From assembly GCA_016209885.1 (NCBI GenBank), contig JACQVF010000023.1, forward strand, positions 1 through 64,000: a DNA stretch of 64,000 nt, in the 5' to 3' direction. This document shows, in pieces, positions 50,895 through 60,286 of this stretch; the first letter of the stretch is position 1, and each line of letters opens with the position of its first letter. The notes under the pieces were generated by a model. It was not told where the DNA came from and ran no database searches. It saw nothing but the letters and a program-made list of their open reading frames with translations. Made by a program: the position numbers and the translations under genes. The DNA comes from Gemmatimonadota bacterium. Its GTDB lineage: Bacteria > Gemmatimonadota > Gemmatimonadetes > Longimicrobiales > Gaopeijiaceae.

Positions 50895-51911
50895 CTACAA
50901 GTTCGGGCAGCGTGATCGAAGCAATTCGGTATCGGCGGGCTGGATGCGGGGTACTACACCGGATGAGCGCGCGTGACGGAACTCCTCGCTCATCACGGTG
51001 CCCGGCACCGCAGTATGGCCCAGGCCCAGCGCATGGCCCAATTCGTGGGCGAGGATGCGTAGCAGCTCGTTCGGACCGTCGAACCGATAGATCCGGATTT
51101 CGCGGCTGACCGAAACGATGCGTCCGTTCTGCGTGCGGACCGCTTCGCGGTAGCCGCCCGACTCCACGCGGGTGGTTGGGAACGCCTCCTCCGCCGCGTC
51201 GCGCTGCCGCTGGTGCTCTTCCATTTTCCGGCCGAAGCGCTCCCGTTCGTCCAGGAACTCTCGCTGCAAGGCTTCGAGCTCCCGCTGCTGCTCGGTCAAT
51301 TCCAGGCGCTCCGCTTCGAGCGCTCGTTCGGCCGCATGGAGCTCCGCACGCGCCTCGGCAGGAGCGCCTCCCCCCTCGTTCCAGCCACGTACGATCGCGT
51401 TATGGCTGGTGACCCGCTGCTGGAGGTCGCGCACCCGATGAGCGTAGTCGGTTTGCACTCGCGAAAGGCGTTCGCTCAGCGCGTCCAGCTCCGCCCGCCA
51501 CGCCTCCAGCCTTTCGCTGACCTTGTCGGACTCTTCCTCGACACGCCGCCGCTCCCTTGTCCGCGCCTGGCGTTCGTCATATACGAAGCGGATGGGAGAA
51601 CCCGCAATGGAGTCGTGGGCAAAGAGAGGGCGGCCCACGGCCTCCTCCCAGAGGGCGGCCGCTTGCTGCAGCGCGTGTGTGGCCTGGGCGGTGCTCAGGC
51701 CGAACTCCTCGTCGACCCGTGCGATCCGCCAGGTGAGCGGGACCGCGCAGGCAACCGTAGAACCATCCGGTCGCTCCTGGAGACCGCGAACATGGCCAGA
51801 ACCGGCAAGCGGGTCCTCGGGGAGAGAGCGGCCGGGCTGCCCCACCAGCAGCCAGGCCAGAAAGCCGATGACCGAAAGAATCGCCGCGAAACCCGCGAAT
51901 CGGATTCTCAT
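50895..51911 (-). CDS. Matrixin-like zinc metalloprotease with long internal coiled coil
   Basis: A 338-residue exported or anchored protein. The N-terminal hydrophobic segment (FAGFAAILSVIGFLAWLLVG) is a signal or anchor. A matrixin-like start follows (VPLTWRIARVDEEFGLSTAQATHALQQAAALWEEAVG in pieces). A coiled coil of about 130 residues (about 115-245, rich in E, R, Q) is inserted before the active site. The zinc motif HELGHALGLGH is at 289-299 with the Met-turn GTVM (Met307). ATG 51911 is preferred; another ATG lies four codons upstream. The coiled coil inside the catalytic domain is unusual. Substrate unknown. Confidence 0.78.
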   Translation of the reverse strand: MRIRFAGFAAILSVIGFLAWLLVGQPGRSLPEDPLAGSGHVRGLQERPDGSTVACAVPLTWRIARVDEEFGLSTAQATHALQQAAALWEEAVGRPLFAHDSIAGSPIRFVYDERQARTRERRRVEEESDKVSERLEAWRAELDALSERLSRVQTDYAHRVRDLQQRVTSHNAIVRGWNEGGGAPAEARAELHAAERALEAERLELTEQQRELEALQREFLDERERFGRKMEEHQRQRDAAEEAFPTTRVESGGYREAVRTQNGRIVSVSREIRIYRFDGPNELLRILAHELGHALGLGHTAVPGTVMSEEFRHARSSGVVPRIQPADTELLRSRCPNL

Positions 51912-52200
51912 GACGCGGTACCATGCTACAAGCGAGGAGAGCTGCGGGCGTCCCAAGTCTATCCCGTCGGTCTCAACGTCCACAAGCCTGGGTGCGCGTG
52001 AGCCTGCAGGACAACCATAGCGGCAAGAGTTGGGGGCCATCGCTCCTTCCACTCCCGGAGGAACGAAAAGAGCGTTGTGCGTTTCGGTGCTGCTGAGTAT
52101 TGTTTCGGCATTCTCGCAGAACGGGGAGCTGGCCGGCCCCGCGGGGGTGTTCGACGGCCGGACGGCCGCATGAAGCCTTAGACCCGTGGCCAAGGAATTG

Positions 52201-53040
52201 ATGACGCCACCGATGCGAGAGGGAGTTCCGGGGGAACGCCGGGTCCACAGCGCCAACGATGAGTTCAAGGCGCGGTGGGAGGAGTGTCTGGCTTGGTCGA
52301 CGCTGGTTGCCGTGGCCGCGCATGCCGCGGTTTTCGCGTTGTCGCCGAGCTGGCACACATGGCGCGTGCTGACCGAGCCGCCGCTGGAGCTTCTGCAACT
52401 AGGGCGGACCTCCGGGCTCGAAGCCGGCTCGAGTCGCGGAGACCCGCCGTCCGCGGCGGTGCCGGCGGCCGAAAACTCCGCTCTCGAGGACCGCCTCGAA
52501 GGCGTGGAGGTCGAGATTGCTACGCAGTCGGGGCTCCTGCGTCGCCGCCTTCTCGGCGAGGGCGCTCCCGTGCCCATGATCACGGAGCCCGAGCCCGTGA
52601 GCGCGAACGATCCTTCCCCTGCGACGGACGAAGATCCTGCCGCTTTGGGCGGTGCCGCCTCGACCACGGACCACCCGAACTCGCTGGGATCAGGTGAGCT
52701 GGACCGGGAACGCCTGTCGTCCGTTCGCCCCGAACTTGCGTTTATCCCGCCTTCCGTCTGGGTGGTGCTCCGAAACTCACCCCAGGTCGTGAGCTTCATG
52801 AGGAGCGTCTATTCGCGGGGCCTCGACCCCGAGGCGAGCGGAACAGTCATCGTGGCGCTTTGGGTCGATGAGAAGGGCTCCGTCGAGTGGGCCGAGGTTG
52901 CCGAGTCGAGTGGACGGGCGGACCTGGACGAGATCGTCCTGGCGCTGTTCAACGAGGTCGTGGACTTCAGGCCCGCCCGCGATCAGGGCGTTCCTGTGCC
53001 GACCACCGCGTTGTTCTCGATCACGTTCCCCTGGTTCTAG
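52201..53040 (+). CDS. TonB-like protein with C-terminal TonB domain
   Basis: A 279-residue protein: a cytoplasmic N-terminus, one TM helix (CLAWSTLVAVAAHAAVFALS, about 29-48), an acidic/Pro/Ser linker, and a C-terminal TonB-type domain (GTVIVALWVDEKGSVEWAEVAESSG ... DFRPARDQGVPVPTTALFSI, in pieces). TonB couples inner-membrane energy to outer-membrane receptors; here no ExbB/ExbD is adjacent. ATG 52201 is chosen because AAGGAA sits 5 nt upstream; GTG 52186 is the alternative. It precedes the TPR lipoprotein by 81 bp. Confidence 0.75.
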   Translation: MTPPMREGVPGERRVHSANDEFKARWEECLAWSTLVAVAAHAAVFALSPSWHTWRVLTEPPLELLQLGRTSGLEAGSSRGDPPSAAVPAAENSALEDRLEGVEVEIATQSGLLRRRLLGEGAPVPMITEPEPVSANDPSPATDEDPAALGGAASTTDHPNSLGSGELDRERLSSVRPELAFIPPSVWVVLRNSPQVVSFMRSVYSRGLDPEASGTVIVALWVDEKGSVEWAEVAESSGRADLDEIVLALFNEVVDFRPARDQGVPVPTTALFSITFPWF

Positions 53041-53121
53041 GAGTCTGGTCCAGCGATCCTCTCGCCTCTCGTCGCACCCGCGGGCGGCCTGGTCCATCCG
53101 CCCATCGCGCGAGGGAATAGT

Positions 53122-54498
53122 ATGAGGCGCGCGGGCAGAACGGTCCTTGCGCTCGCGGCGGGCCTGGTATTGGGCGGTTGCGCCGCGGGGGGCGCGGGTA
53201 CGCGCGCACCCGTCGTCTCGCCGACCGGGATCGTCTACCCGCCCGGTACGCCGCCCGTCCAGACCCGGTTTTCGCAGACCGCGGTGCTCTACCTCCGCCA
53301 GGGACAGGTCGACCGAGCACTTGCGCAGGCGCTGGAGGGCATCGAATCCGACCCAGAGAATCCCGTCCACTCCTTTCTCGCGGGTTCGGCGCACGCCCGA
53401 CTCAAGCAGTACGCGGAGGCAGACTCGATGTTTTCCCAGGCACAGGGGCTCTACCCTGCCTACGAGCTGGACATCGAGCCGCAGCGCGAGGCCGCATGGG
53501 CCGAGGCGTTCAACGCGGGCCTGGAAGCGTACGCGGCGGGCGACGTGCAGGGGACGATCCGCGCCTGGCAGCAAGCAACGCTCATCTACGATCTGCGGCC
53601 CGAGGCCCACCGAAATCTCGCGACCCTGCTTTCCCAAGAGGGGAGGTACGCGGAAGCCATAGACGTCTACCAGCGGGGCCTGGTGGGACTGGAGAAACGG
53701 CCCGCGACTCGAGTGCTTCTGGAGCGGGATCTGGAGGAGCGTAATCAGGCGGGGGCCAGCATGGAGGAGAATCTGGTTCAGCTCCTCCTCTTCACGAACC
53801 GGTTCGCCGAGGCTGAGCCCTTACTGAGGCGCCAACTTGAGCGCGATCCCGCGAACGTCCAGGTGCAGAGCGACCTGGCCTCAGCTCTATCCGGTCAGGG
53901 GCGGCCCGAGGAAGCGAGGAAGATCTATGCAGCCCTGCTCTCCGAGGCGAGCCTGCAGGCCACCGAGCTCTTCAAGATCGGCATCTCGCTGTTTCGTTCG
54001 TCCGACTTCATGGAGGCGAGCGAGGCGTTCCGGCGGCTGACCGACCTCCAGCCGAACTCCCGCGACGCGTGGTTCAACTATGCGAATTCGCTCTTCGCCG
54101 CCGAGGCGTGGAAGTCGCTCGCAACAGTTGGCGATCGGCTGGTCGAACTGGATCCTCTCAACGAGAAGGCCGCGCTGATTGTGGCGCGTGCATATCTGGA
54201 AATCGGCGACGAAGAAGCTGCCGTCCGTGGTGTGAAGCGAATGGAAGCCGCTCCCGTACACCTCGCGGAGTTGCAGATGCGACCTTCCGAAGCGCGAACG
54301 AGCGTACAGGGGCGTGTGATCGGCAACAAGGCAGAGCCCGGAGCCCCGGTGCGTCTCCGCTTCACGTTCTACGGTGACGCCGAAGCGCTCGGCACTGAGA
54401 CGCTCACGGTACCGGCTCCACCCTCGGGCGAGAGTGCGATGTTCGTGGTTTCGTTCGGGATGCGAGCCACCGCGTACCGGTACGAGCTGGTCACCTGA
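53122..54498 (+). CDS. TPR-repeat lipoprotein
   Basis: A 458-residue predicted lipoprotein (signal VLALAAGLVLGGC, Cys20). Six or more tetratricopeptide-type helical repeats fill about residues 50-380 (for example QGQVDRALAQALEGIESDPENP, EGRYAEAIDVYQRGL, QGRPEEARKIYAALL). A C-terminal beta domain follows (GAPVRLRFTFYGDAEALGTETLTVPAP in pieces). It is probably a periplasmic scaffold anchored to the outer membrane, paired with the TonB-like protein upstream. Confidence 0.85.
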   Translation: MRRAGRTVLALAAGLVLGGCAAGGAGTRAPVVSPTGIVYPPGTPPVQTRFSQTAVLYLRQGQVDRALAQALEGIESDPENPVHSFLAGSAHARLKQYAEADSMFSQAQGLYPAYELDIEPQREAAWAEAFNAGLEAYAAGDVQGTIRAWQQATLIYDLRPEAHRNLATLLSQEGRYAEAIDVYQRGLVGLEKRPATRVLLERDLEERNQAGASMEENLVQLLLFTNRFAEAEPLLRRQLERDPANVQVQSDLASALSGQGRPEEARKIYAALLSEASLQATELFKIGISLFRSSDFMEASEAFRRLTDLQPNSRDAWFNYANSLFAAEAWKSLATVGDRLVELDPLNEKAALIVARAYLEIGDEEAAVRGVKRMEAAPVHLAELQMRPSEARTSVQGRVIGNKAEPGAPVRLRFTFYGDAEALGTETLTVPAPPSGESAMFVVSFGMRATAYRYELVT

Positions 54499-54576
54499 CG
54501 GATTCGCGCCGGGGAACGACCGGGAGGTGACCGGTGAAGAAGGCGTAATCGGCCCTCCGGCCGGCAACGTGTCCCG

Positions 54577-55316
54577 CTATCGGGCCATCATCCGGTCACG
54601 GGCGGCGCGAAACTCCGACCCCTCGAGCCAGTTGGGCCAGGTGGCGTCCTGAGCGATGTCGTAGACGGTGAGGAGGAGGAGCTTAGCCTGCTGGATCGCG
54701 CCGTCGTAGACGAACTGCTCGGAGAACTCGTCGTCGGGGGCGTGGTAGCGGTTGGCGGTGTAGTCGTCCATCATCCGGCGTCCCCAACCCGCGGGCTTAC
54801 CGCGGAACGTGAGGCCGTGCTCGATGTAGAGGGCAGGCACGCCCGCGCGTGCGAACGGGAAGTGATCGCTGCGGAAGAAGTAGCCCTTCTCGGGCGAGGC
54901 GTCGGGGGCGAGGGTTAGCCCGAGCTCTGCGGCCCTGCGGCGGGCATACTGGCCCAGCTCGTTGCGCTCCGCGCCCATGCTCCCCGCGAGAACGCGAGCG
55001 TCACGGACGCGGAGTCCGCCGTGATGCCCACGATGGGCATGGGCTGATAGTAGCTGCCGTCCACCGGTTCGAGGCCCATCTCCTGGAACCGCGCCGCGAT
55101 GTATTCGGCGGCCAGCTCGCCGCCCGGGCTCGCGGGCTCGCGCCCGGCCAGCGAATCGGACGATAGATAGCGGAGCTGCTCGCGGATCTCGTCCGCGGTG
55201 ATGGTTGCCAGGGCAGCTTCCGCGCTGGGGCCGCCGTCGCGCTCACCGCGGGCACACCCGCCAAGCAGCAGCACCGGCGGGACCGAAAGGGCAAGGATGG
55301 TTTGCGCTCTTCTCAT
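54577..55316 (-). pseudogene. M28-family peptidase lipoprotein with internal deletion and frameshift
   Basis: The first frame (55316 down to about 54985) begins with signal VPPVLLLGGC (Cys21) and the typical M28 N-terminal region ITADEIREQLRYLSSDSLAGREPASPGG ... FQEMGLEPV. After VTLAFSRG it breaks. A second frame (54978-54577) has the C-terminal end: GAERNELGQYA, GYFFRSDHFPFARAGVPALYI, YHAPDDE. About 250 residues between, holding most zinc ligands (HxD, the DD pair and E), are gone and the frame has shifted. A full family member has about 550 residues. Confidence 0.82.
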
Positions 55317-55483
55317 AGCCTTTTCTCCATCCGCTCCGACCCTGGTCGATCGGGCTTCCGATGCCTCCTCTCGCCTAACGGAGAAAGAGAAGCGACCACA
55401 ACAGCAGCCACTGCATTCTAAGGTGAGGCGGTGACGTGATTGTGGTGTCGCCGGTTAGTAGTCCTACGGCGGCGCGGGAGCAG

Positions 55484-57697
55484 CTAGAATAGCCCGTCCA
55501 CGTAGAGGTGCACGCGCCACCCCGCTCCACCCTTGAGCGCGCGTGCCACGTCGAGCCGCATGATCCCATCGAGGAGCGAGAGCCCGGCTCCGGCGCCCGC
55601 GGCGTAACCGCGCACGGCGAACTCTTCCCGCGGCCCCGCCCATCCGGCGTCATAGAAGACGGCCAGTCGCGCGCCCGGGAAGCCGTTCGCGAGCTCGGCG
55701 CGCGCGATCCAGAAGGCCGGTCCGCGGAGCGCGAGGCTCGAGAACCCGCGGAGCGTGCGGGGGCCGCCGAGGGCGTAGTCGCGCTGCACCGGGAGGTGCC
55801 CCCAGCTCGTTCCGGCACCCGCCTCGAGGGCGGCGGCCAGCTTCCGGAACAGCGGCCGCGCGACGGCGACGGTGCCGGCGAGGCGCCGGTAGTCGAAATC
55901 ACCCGCGGCGGCTTCGCCCCAGATGCGGGCGCTGCCCAGGAGCCGGGACGGGTCCACGCCGGACTGGATGCGGACGCCGGCGGACACGCCGGCGCTGCGC
56001 CCGGGCTCGATGGGCGGGTTGGCGGCGAAAGCGCTGTCCGAACCCACGAGCTTCGCCAGCGAGAAGTCCGTGTGCTTTGCCGCACTGTTGTGCCGCTCCG
56101 CGAAGATGCGCCACTCGCTGCGCAGGAAGCCGCCGGTCTCACGCCCCTCGATGCGCACGCCGGCGGCGCGGTAGTAGTGGTTGTCGTCGCTCCCCAGGAC
56201 GAGGGCCGAGAGCGAGCTCGCGAGGCTGAGCGGGCGGTCCCAATCGCCGACCCACGCGAGGTCGCGATAGGCGACCAGGGACAGGGTCCGATCGCCATCG
56301 GTGCGGGCGATGCGCAACTCGCCGCTCGGCTCCGCGTCCGCGGTGCCGACGATCCCGGTGAGCGAGGCCTCCGCGCGCGAAGTGATCGGCACGGCGAGCT
56401 TTGCCCCGACGGCCAGCCCTTCGACGCGGTTATAGCGGGCGAGTCCGGCGCCGGGGGCCCAGCCCCAGGTGAGGCGCGCCGGGCTGCGGAAACCGGGCAT
56501 GGCCATCTCGCCCAGGCGTTCCCTCAGCTCCGCGATCTCCTGGGGGTCGAAGCCCAGGGGCTCGCGCTCGAACGGGGCGTCCGGGAGCTCCGGCGCGACG
56601 GCCAGCGACTCGGCGGGCGGGACGAGGACCGTGAACCGCCGCTCCGGCGCATGCTGGCGGCGCCGCCGGGATGCGGTGGTCCGGCTCCAGCCGGACGGCA
56701 GCGTGGCACCGGGGTCCGGGTTCGTGGCCGCCTCGTTGACCGCGTACTCGCTGATCACCCACTCGAACGTGACCGGGACCGACAGCAGCCGGCCGACGCG
56801 GACCTCGCCGCGCAGCGCCATGCGACGAGGCAGCCACCAGCGCATCTGCTGCAGGCTGTAGTCCATGGTGATGTAGTCGATACCCACCTGGACCGGCTTG
56901 ATGAATCGCGGCACGTCCCTCGCGTCATCGGGCTCGTCCACGTCCAGGTCGAAGGCGCGGGCGGGACGCAGCGTGGCGCGGACGATCCGGCCGCTTTCCG
57001 CATCGAACCAGAGGGAGCCGGCCACTCGGTCGAAGCGAGCCTGCCGGGGCTCGACGATCGCCTCGACCAGCGTGATGGGCTCCTCCCGCGTCGGTAGGCG
57101 GATGCGGAGGGTGTCGCCCGAGCGGAAACGGTAGTGGTAGTGCGCGGTGTCGGAGAGGGGGTGGAGCGCCCAGGTGCGGCCGGAGCCCAGGAAGAAGAGC
57201 TGATCACCGCCCGGGTCGAGCGGCACGGGCGGCACCTCCCGCTCGAGCTCGCGGCGCAAATGCTGAAGCGCCGAGTCCTCCGTCTCCTTTCCGCCGATGC
57301 GCACCTCTCCGCGTACGCGCTCCCCCTGCTCGTCCTGGGTCCGCTCCCGTTCGATGGCCATGTTGCCGTGGGGTCCCAGGATGGGAAGCCTGCGGCGGGC
57401 GCCGAGCCATTTCACCACGGGAATCGTGTCGGCGCCCCACCAGATGCGCGCGGCGCGCTCCTGCTGGAGGAGGGCACGCTCGCGGCGGAAGCGGAAGGCG
57501 GAGAGCCCGACATAAAGGCGCTCGCGCAGCGTGGCGGCGTAGCTCTCGATCCCGGCCGCCTCGCGCCCGCGCATGGCGCGCGCCCGCTCGACGAGCCCGC
57601 GCACGCCGGGATCGCGGTACGCGTCGTCCGGCGCAGTGTCGCGGGCCGCGGCGGCCTGAGCGGCGAGCACGACAGCGAGGATAGCGGCGGGAAGCAT
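55484..57697 (-). CDS. Large outer-membrane protein with D15/BamA-like C-terminal barrel
   Basis: A 737-residue exported protein. The signal is MLPAAILAVVLAAQAAAA. Residues about 30-330 form a periplasmic region, with GIESYAATLRERLYVGLSAFRFRRERALLQQ (in pieces) and the FDRVAGSLWFDAESGRIVRATL segment seen in DUF5686-like proteins. The C-terminal about 350 residues are a barrel of the bacterial surface antigen (D15) type: ALGGPRTLRGF matches the VRGF/Y lid motif, and the last strand ends WRVHLYVDGLF with terminal Phe. ATG 57697 has GGGAGG upstream. It probably works in outer-membrane transport or secretion and is divergent from the M14 gene. Confidence 0.82.
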   Translation of the reverse strand: MLPAAILAVVLAAQAAAARDTAPDDAYRDPGVRGLVERARAMRGREAAGIESYAATLRERLYVGLSAFRFRRERALLQQERAARIWWGADTIPVVKWLGARRRLPILGPHGNMAIERERTQDEQGERVRGEVRIGGKETEDSALQHLRRELEREVPPVPLDPGGDQLFFLGSGRTWALHPLSDTAHYHYRFRSGDTLRIRLPTREEPITLVEAIVEPRQARFDRVAGSLWFDAESGRIVRATLRPARAFDLDVDEPDDARDVPRFIKPVQVGIDYITMDYSLQQMRWWLPRRMALRGEVRVGRLLSVPVTFEWVISEYAVNEAATNPDPGATLPSGWSRTTASRRRRQHAPERRFTVLVPPAESLAVAPELPDAPFEREPLGFDPQEIAELRERLGEMAMPGFRSPARLTWGWAPGAGLARYNRVEGLAVGAKLAVPITSRAEASLTGIVGTADAEPSGELRIARTDGDRTLSLVAYRDLAWVGDWDRPLSLASSLSALVLGSDDNHYYRAAGVRIEGRETGGFLRSEWRIFAERHNSAAKHTDFSLAKLVGSDSAFAANPPIEPGRSAGVSAGVRIQSGVDPSRLLGSARIWGEAAAGDFDYRRLAGTVAVARPLFRKLAAALEAGAGTSWGHLPVQRDYALGGPRTLRGFSSLALRGPAFWIARAELANGFPGARLAVFYDAGWAGPREEFAVRGYAAGAGAGLSLLDGIMRLDVARALKGGAGWRVHLYVDGLF

Positions 57698-57963
57698 CAA
57701 CGGGTACCTCCCTCTCGCGGGACGAGCGTGACCGGCAAGCACCTACTACGACGGTGGGGCAGCCGGGGTTTCGTCCGTCGGCAGGTCGCGCACCCGACGC
57801 ACCCGGGCCCGGGGTGCCCGCGCCCGCCGCCTTGCCTGTGCCGCCCGTGCAAGCATAGCATGTGTGCCATACACCTGCAGCCGTAGCGGAGCTGGGGGGG
57901 CACCCACTGGGTCCCGTGGCCGCCGGAGCGCTCCGCATCAACCGCATCCATGAGGGGGGTCCG

Positions 57964-60279
57964 ATGTCCCGTCGCATCGTCGTGCCGTTGGTCGCCCTCG
58001 CCGTCGCGGCGCGGGTCGCGCTGGCGCAGGTGCCGACGCCGGCTTCGCATTTCGGCTTCGAGGTCGGCGCCGACCGCAAGCTCGCGGACTGGCAGCAGCT
58101 CACGTCGTACTACGAGGGTGTGGCCAAGGCGAGCGCGCGCGTCAAGGTAGACACCCTGGGGAGGACAACCCTCGGCGCGCCCTTCATCATGCTGACCATC
58201 ACGAGTCCGGAGAACCACGCGCGCCTGGGCGAGCTGCGGGAGATCCAGCTCAAGCTGGCGGACCCGCGGAAGGTCTCGGGCGCCGCCGAGCTGGAGCGTC
58301 TCCTGGACCAGGGGCGGACGGTGGTCCTGATCACCCACTCGATCCACGCCACGGAGGTCGGCGGCGCGCAGATGGCCGCGCGCCTGGTCCATCGCCTGGC
58401 GTCGTCGGACGACGTGAAGGTCCGAGAGATTCTGGACAATGTGATCCTGCTGGACATTCCATCCCTGAATCCGGACGGGCTGCAGATGGTGGCGGAGTGG
58501 TACCGCAAGTGGGTCGGGACACCCCACGAGGCGGCGCCGCTCCCGAAGCTCTACCACTTTTACACGGGCCACGACAACAACCGGGACTGGTACTCCTTCG
58601 CGCAGGCCGAGACCCAGCTCACGGTGACGAAGGCGCACAACGCCTGGCATCCGCAGATCGTGCACGACATCCACCAGATGGGCGGGACGGGCGCCCGCAT
58701 CTACGCGCCGCCGTACATCGATCCCGTCGAGCCGAATGTGGACCCGGCGCTCATCTCGGCGCTGAACCAGCTCGGCGCTTACATGGCGGCTGAGCTCACG
58801 TCGCAGGGGAAGAAGGGCGTCGTGATCAACGCGATGTACGACGCGTGGACACCGGCGCGCGCGTACCAGCACTACCACGGCGGTGTGCGCATCCTGACGG
58901 AGACGGCGTCGGCGCGGATGGCCACGCCGGTGGTCGTGAGGAAGGATCAGCTCCGTGGCGGGCTGGAGTACGAGCCGACGCGGTCGTGGAAGTATCCAGC
59001 GCCGTGGGAGGGCGGCGAGTGGCACCTCGCGGACATCGTGGAATACCAGTTCTCCGGCGCGATGGCGCTCCTCACGAACGCGGCGAAGAACCGGCGCTTC
59101 TGGCTCACGAACTTCTACGACATCAACAAGCGGGCGAGCGACCGCTGGCCGTCCTGGCCGCACGCCTGGGTGCTGCCGGCGAACCAGCCGAACCCGAAGG
59201 GTCTGAATGCGGTGCTCCGCATCCTGCGGGTGGGCGATGTCGAGGTGTATCAAGCGCGGCAGGGGTTCGGGGCGGCGGGCCGCGATTTCCCTGCGGGCAG
59301 CTACGTGATCCCCATGAACCAGCCGTACGCGTCGTTCGCGCAGACGCTCCTGGAGCTGCAGAAGTACCCGGACCTGCGCGAGTATCCGGGCGGCCCGCCG
59401 AAGCGGCCGTACGACGTGACGGCGCACACGCTGCCGCTGCTCATGAACATGGAGGCGGTGCCGGTGACCGAGTCGCTGAGCGTGCCGCTCTCGGAGGTCA
59501 TTCCCGTGCCGCCGCTCGAGTATGCCGCGCCGCCGGCGCTCACGGGGCGCCGGGCCCCGCGCATCGCTCTCTACAAGTCGTGGGACGAGCCGATGCCGGA
59601 GGGCTGGACGCGCTGGGTGCTCGACCGGCACGGGATCCAGTATGACACGTTGCACGACGCGGACGTTCGGGCCGGCAACCTGGACCGCCGTTTCGACGTG
59701 CTCGTCTTCGAGAACCAGTCGGCGCAGGAGATCGTGTCCGGCTTCTCGCCCCAAGCGATGCCAGAACCCTACGCGGGCGGCCTGGGCGAGGCGGGCGTGG
59801 CGGCGGTGCGGGAGTTCGTGGAGGGCGGTGGCCGCCTGATTGCCGTGGAGGAGGCCACGGATTTCGCCATCGAGACGTTTAAGCTGCCGGTGACGAATGC
59901 CGTGGCGAACCTGCCGCCCCGGGACTTCTATATCCCGGGCTCGATCCTGCGGGTCGAGCTCGATCCCGCGCACCCGCTCGCGTCCGGCATGCCGGCGCAG
60001 ACGATCGGCTGGTTCTGGGGGTCGAGCCGCGCGTTCGCTCTGAGCGGCGGGAGCGACTCGCAGATCCGTGTGGTTGGGCGCTACGGGTCCGGGAACCCGC
60101 TGCTTTCCGGCTGGGTGCTCGGCCCCGAACGCGTGGCCGGTAAGCCCGCGATCCTGGAGGCAACGGTGGGCAAGGGCTCGGCGGTGCTCTTCGGTTTCAC
60201 TCCCAACTACCGGGGCCAGACGATCGCCACATGGCCGCTCTTCCTCAACGCCATGACCGTGCCACGGCGGGGCCGCTGA
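57964..60279 (+). CDS. Exported M14-family zinc carboxypeptidase
   Basis: A 771-residue exported peptidase. The signal is IVVPLVALAVAARVALA. The M14 catalytic domain follows: HATE with His128 and Glu131 as zinc ligands, IPSLNPDGLQM, NNRDWYSF with the substrate Arg region, VHDIHQMG for the third ligand, and the catalytic Glu probably further on (ILTETAS). The C-terminal half (about 500-771) carries a GATase-like alpha/beta fold (APRIALYKSWDEPMPEGWTRWVLD, YVREFVEGGGRLIAVEE-like) as in other long M14 members. GAGGGGGG precedes ATG 57964. It degrades peptides outside the inner membrane. Confidence 0.9.
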   Translation: MSRRIVVPLVALAVAARVALAQVPTPASHFGFEVGADRKLADWQQLTSYYEGVAKASARVKVDTLGRTTLGAPFIMLTITSPENHARLGELREIQLKLADPRKVSGAAELERLLDQGRTVVLITHSIHATEVGGAQMAARLVHRLASSDDVKVREILDNVILLDIPSLNPDGLQMVAEWYRKWVGTPHEAAPLPKLYHFYTGHDNNRDWYSFAQAETQLTVTKAHNAWHPQIVHDIHQMGGTGARIYAPPYIDPVEPNVDPALISALNQLGAYMAAELTSQGKKGVVINAMYDAWTPARAYQHYHGGVRILTETASARMATPVVVRKDQLRGGLEYEPTRSWKYPAPWEGGEWHLADIVEYQFSGAMALLTNAAKNRRFWLTNFYDINKRASDRWPSWPHAWVLPANQPNPKGLNAVLRILRVGDVEVYQARQGFGAAGRDFPAGSYVIPMNQPYASFAQTLLELQKYPDLREYPGGPPKRPYDVTAHTLPLLMNMEAVPVTESLSVPLSEVIPVPPLEYAAPPALTGRRAPRIALYKSWDEPMPEGWTRWVLDRHGIQYDTLHDADVRAGNLDRRFDVLVFENQSAQEIVSGFSPQAMPEPYAGGLGEAGVAAVREFVEGGGRLIAVEEATDFAIETFKLPVTNAVANLPPRDFYIPGSILRVELDPAHPLASGMPAQTIGWFWGSSRAFALSGGSDSQIRVVGRYGSGNPLLSGWVLGPERVAGKPAILEATVGKGSAVLFGFTPNYRGQTIATWPLFLNAMTVPRRGR

Positions 60280-60286
60280 CGGAGCC

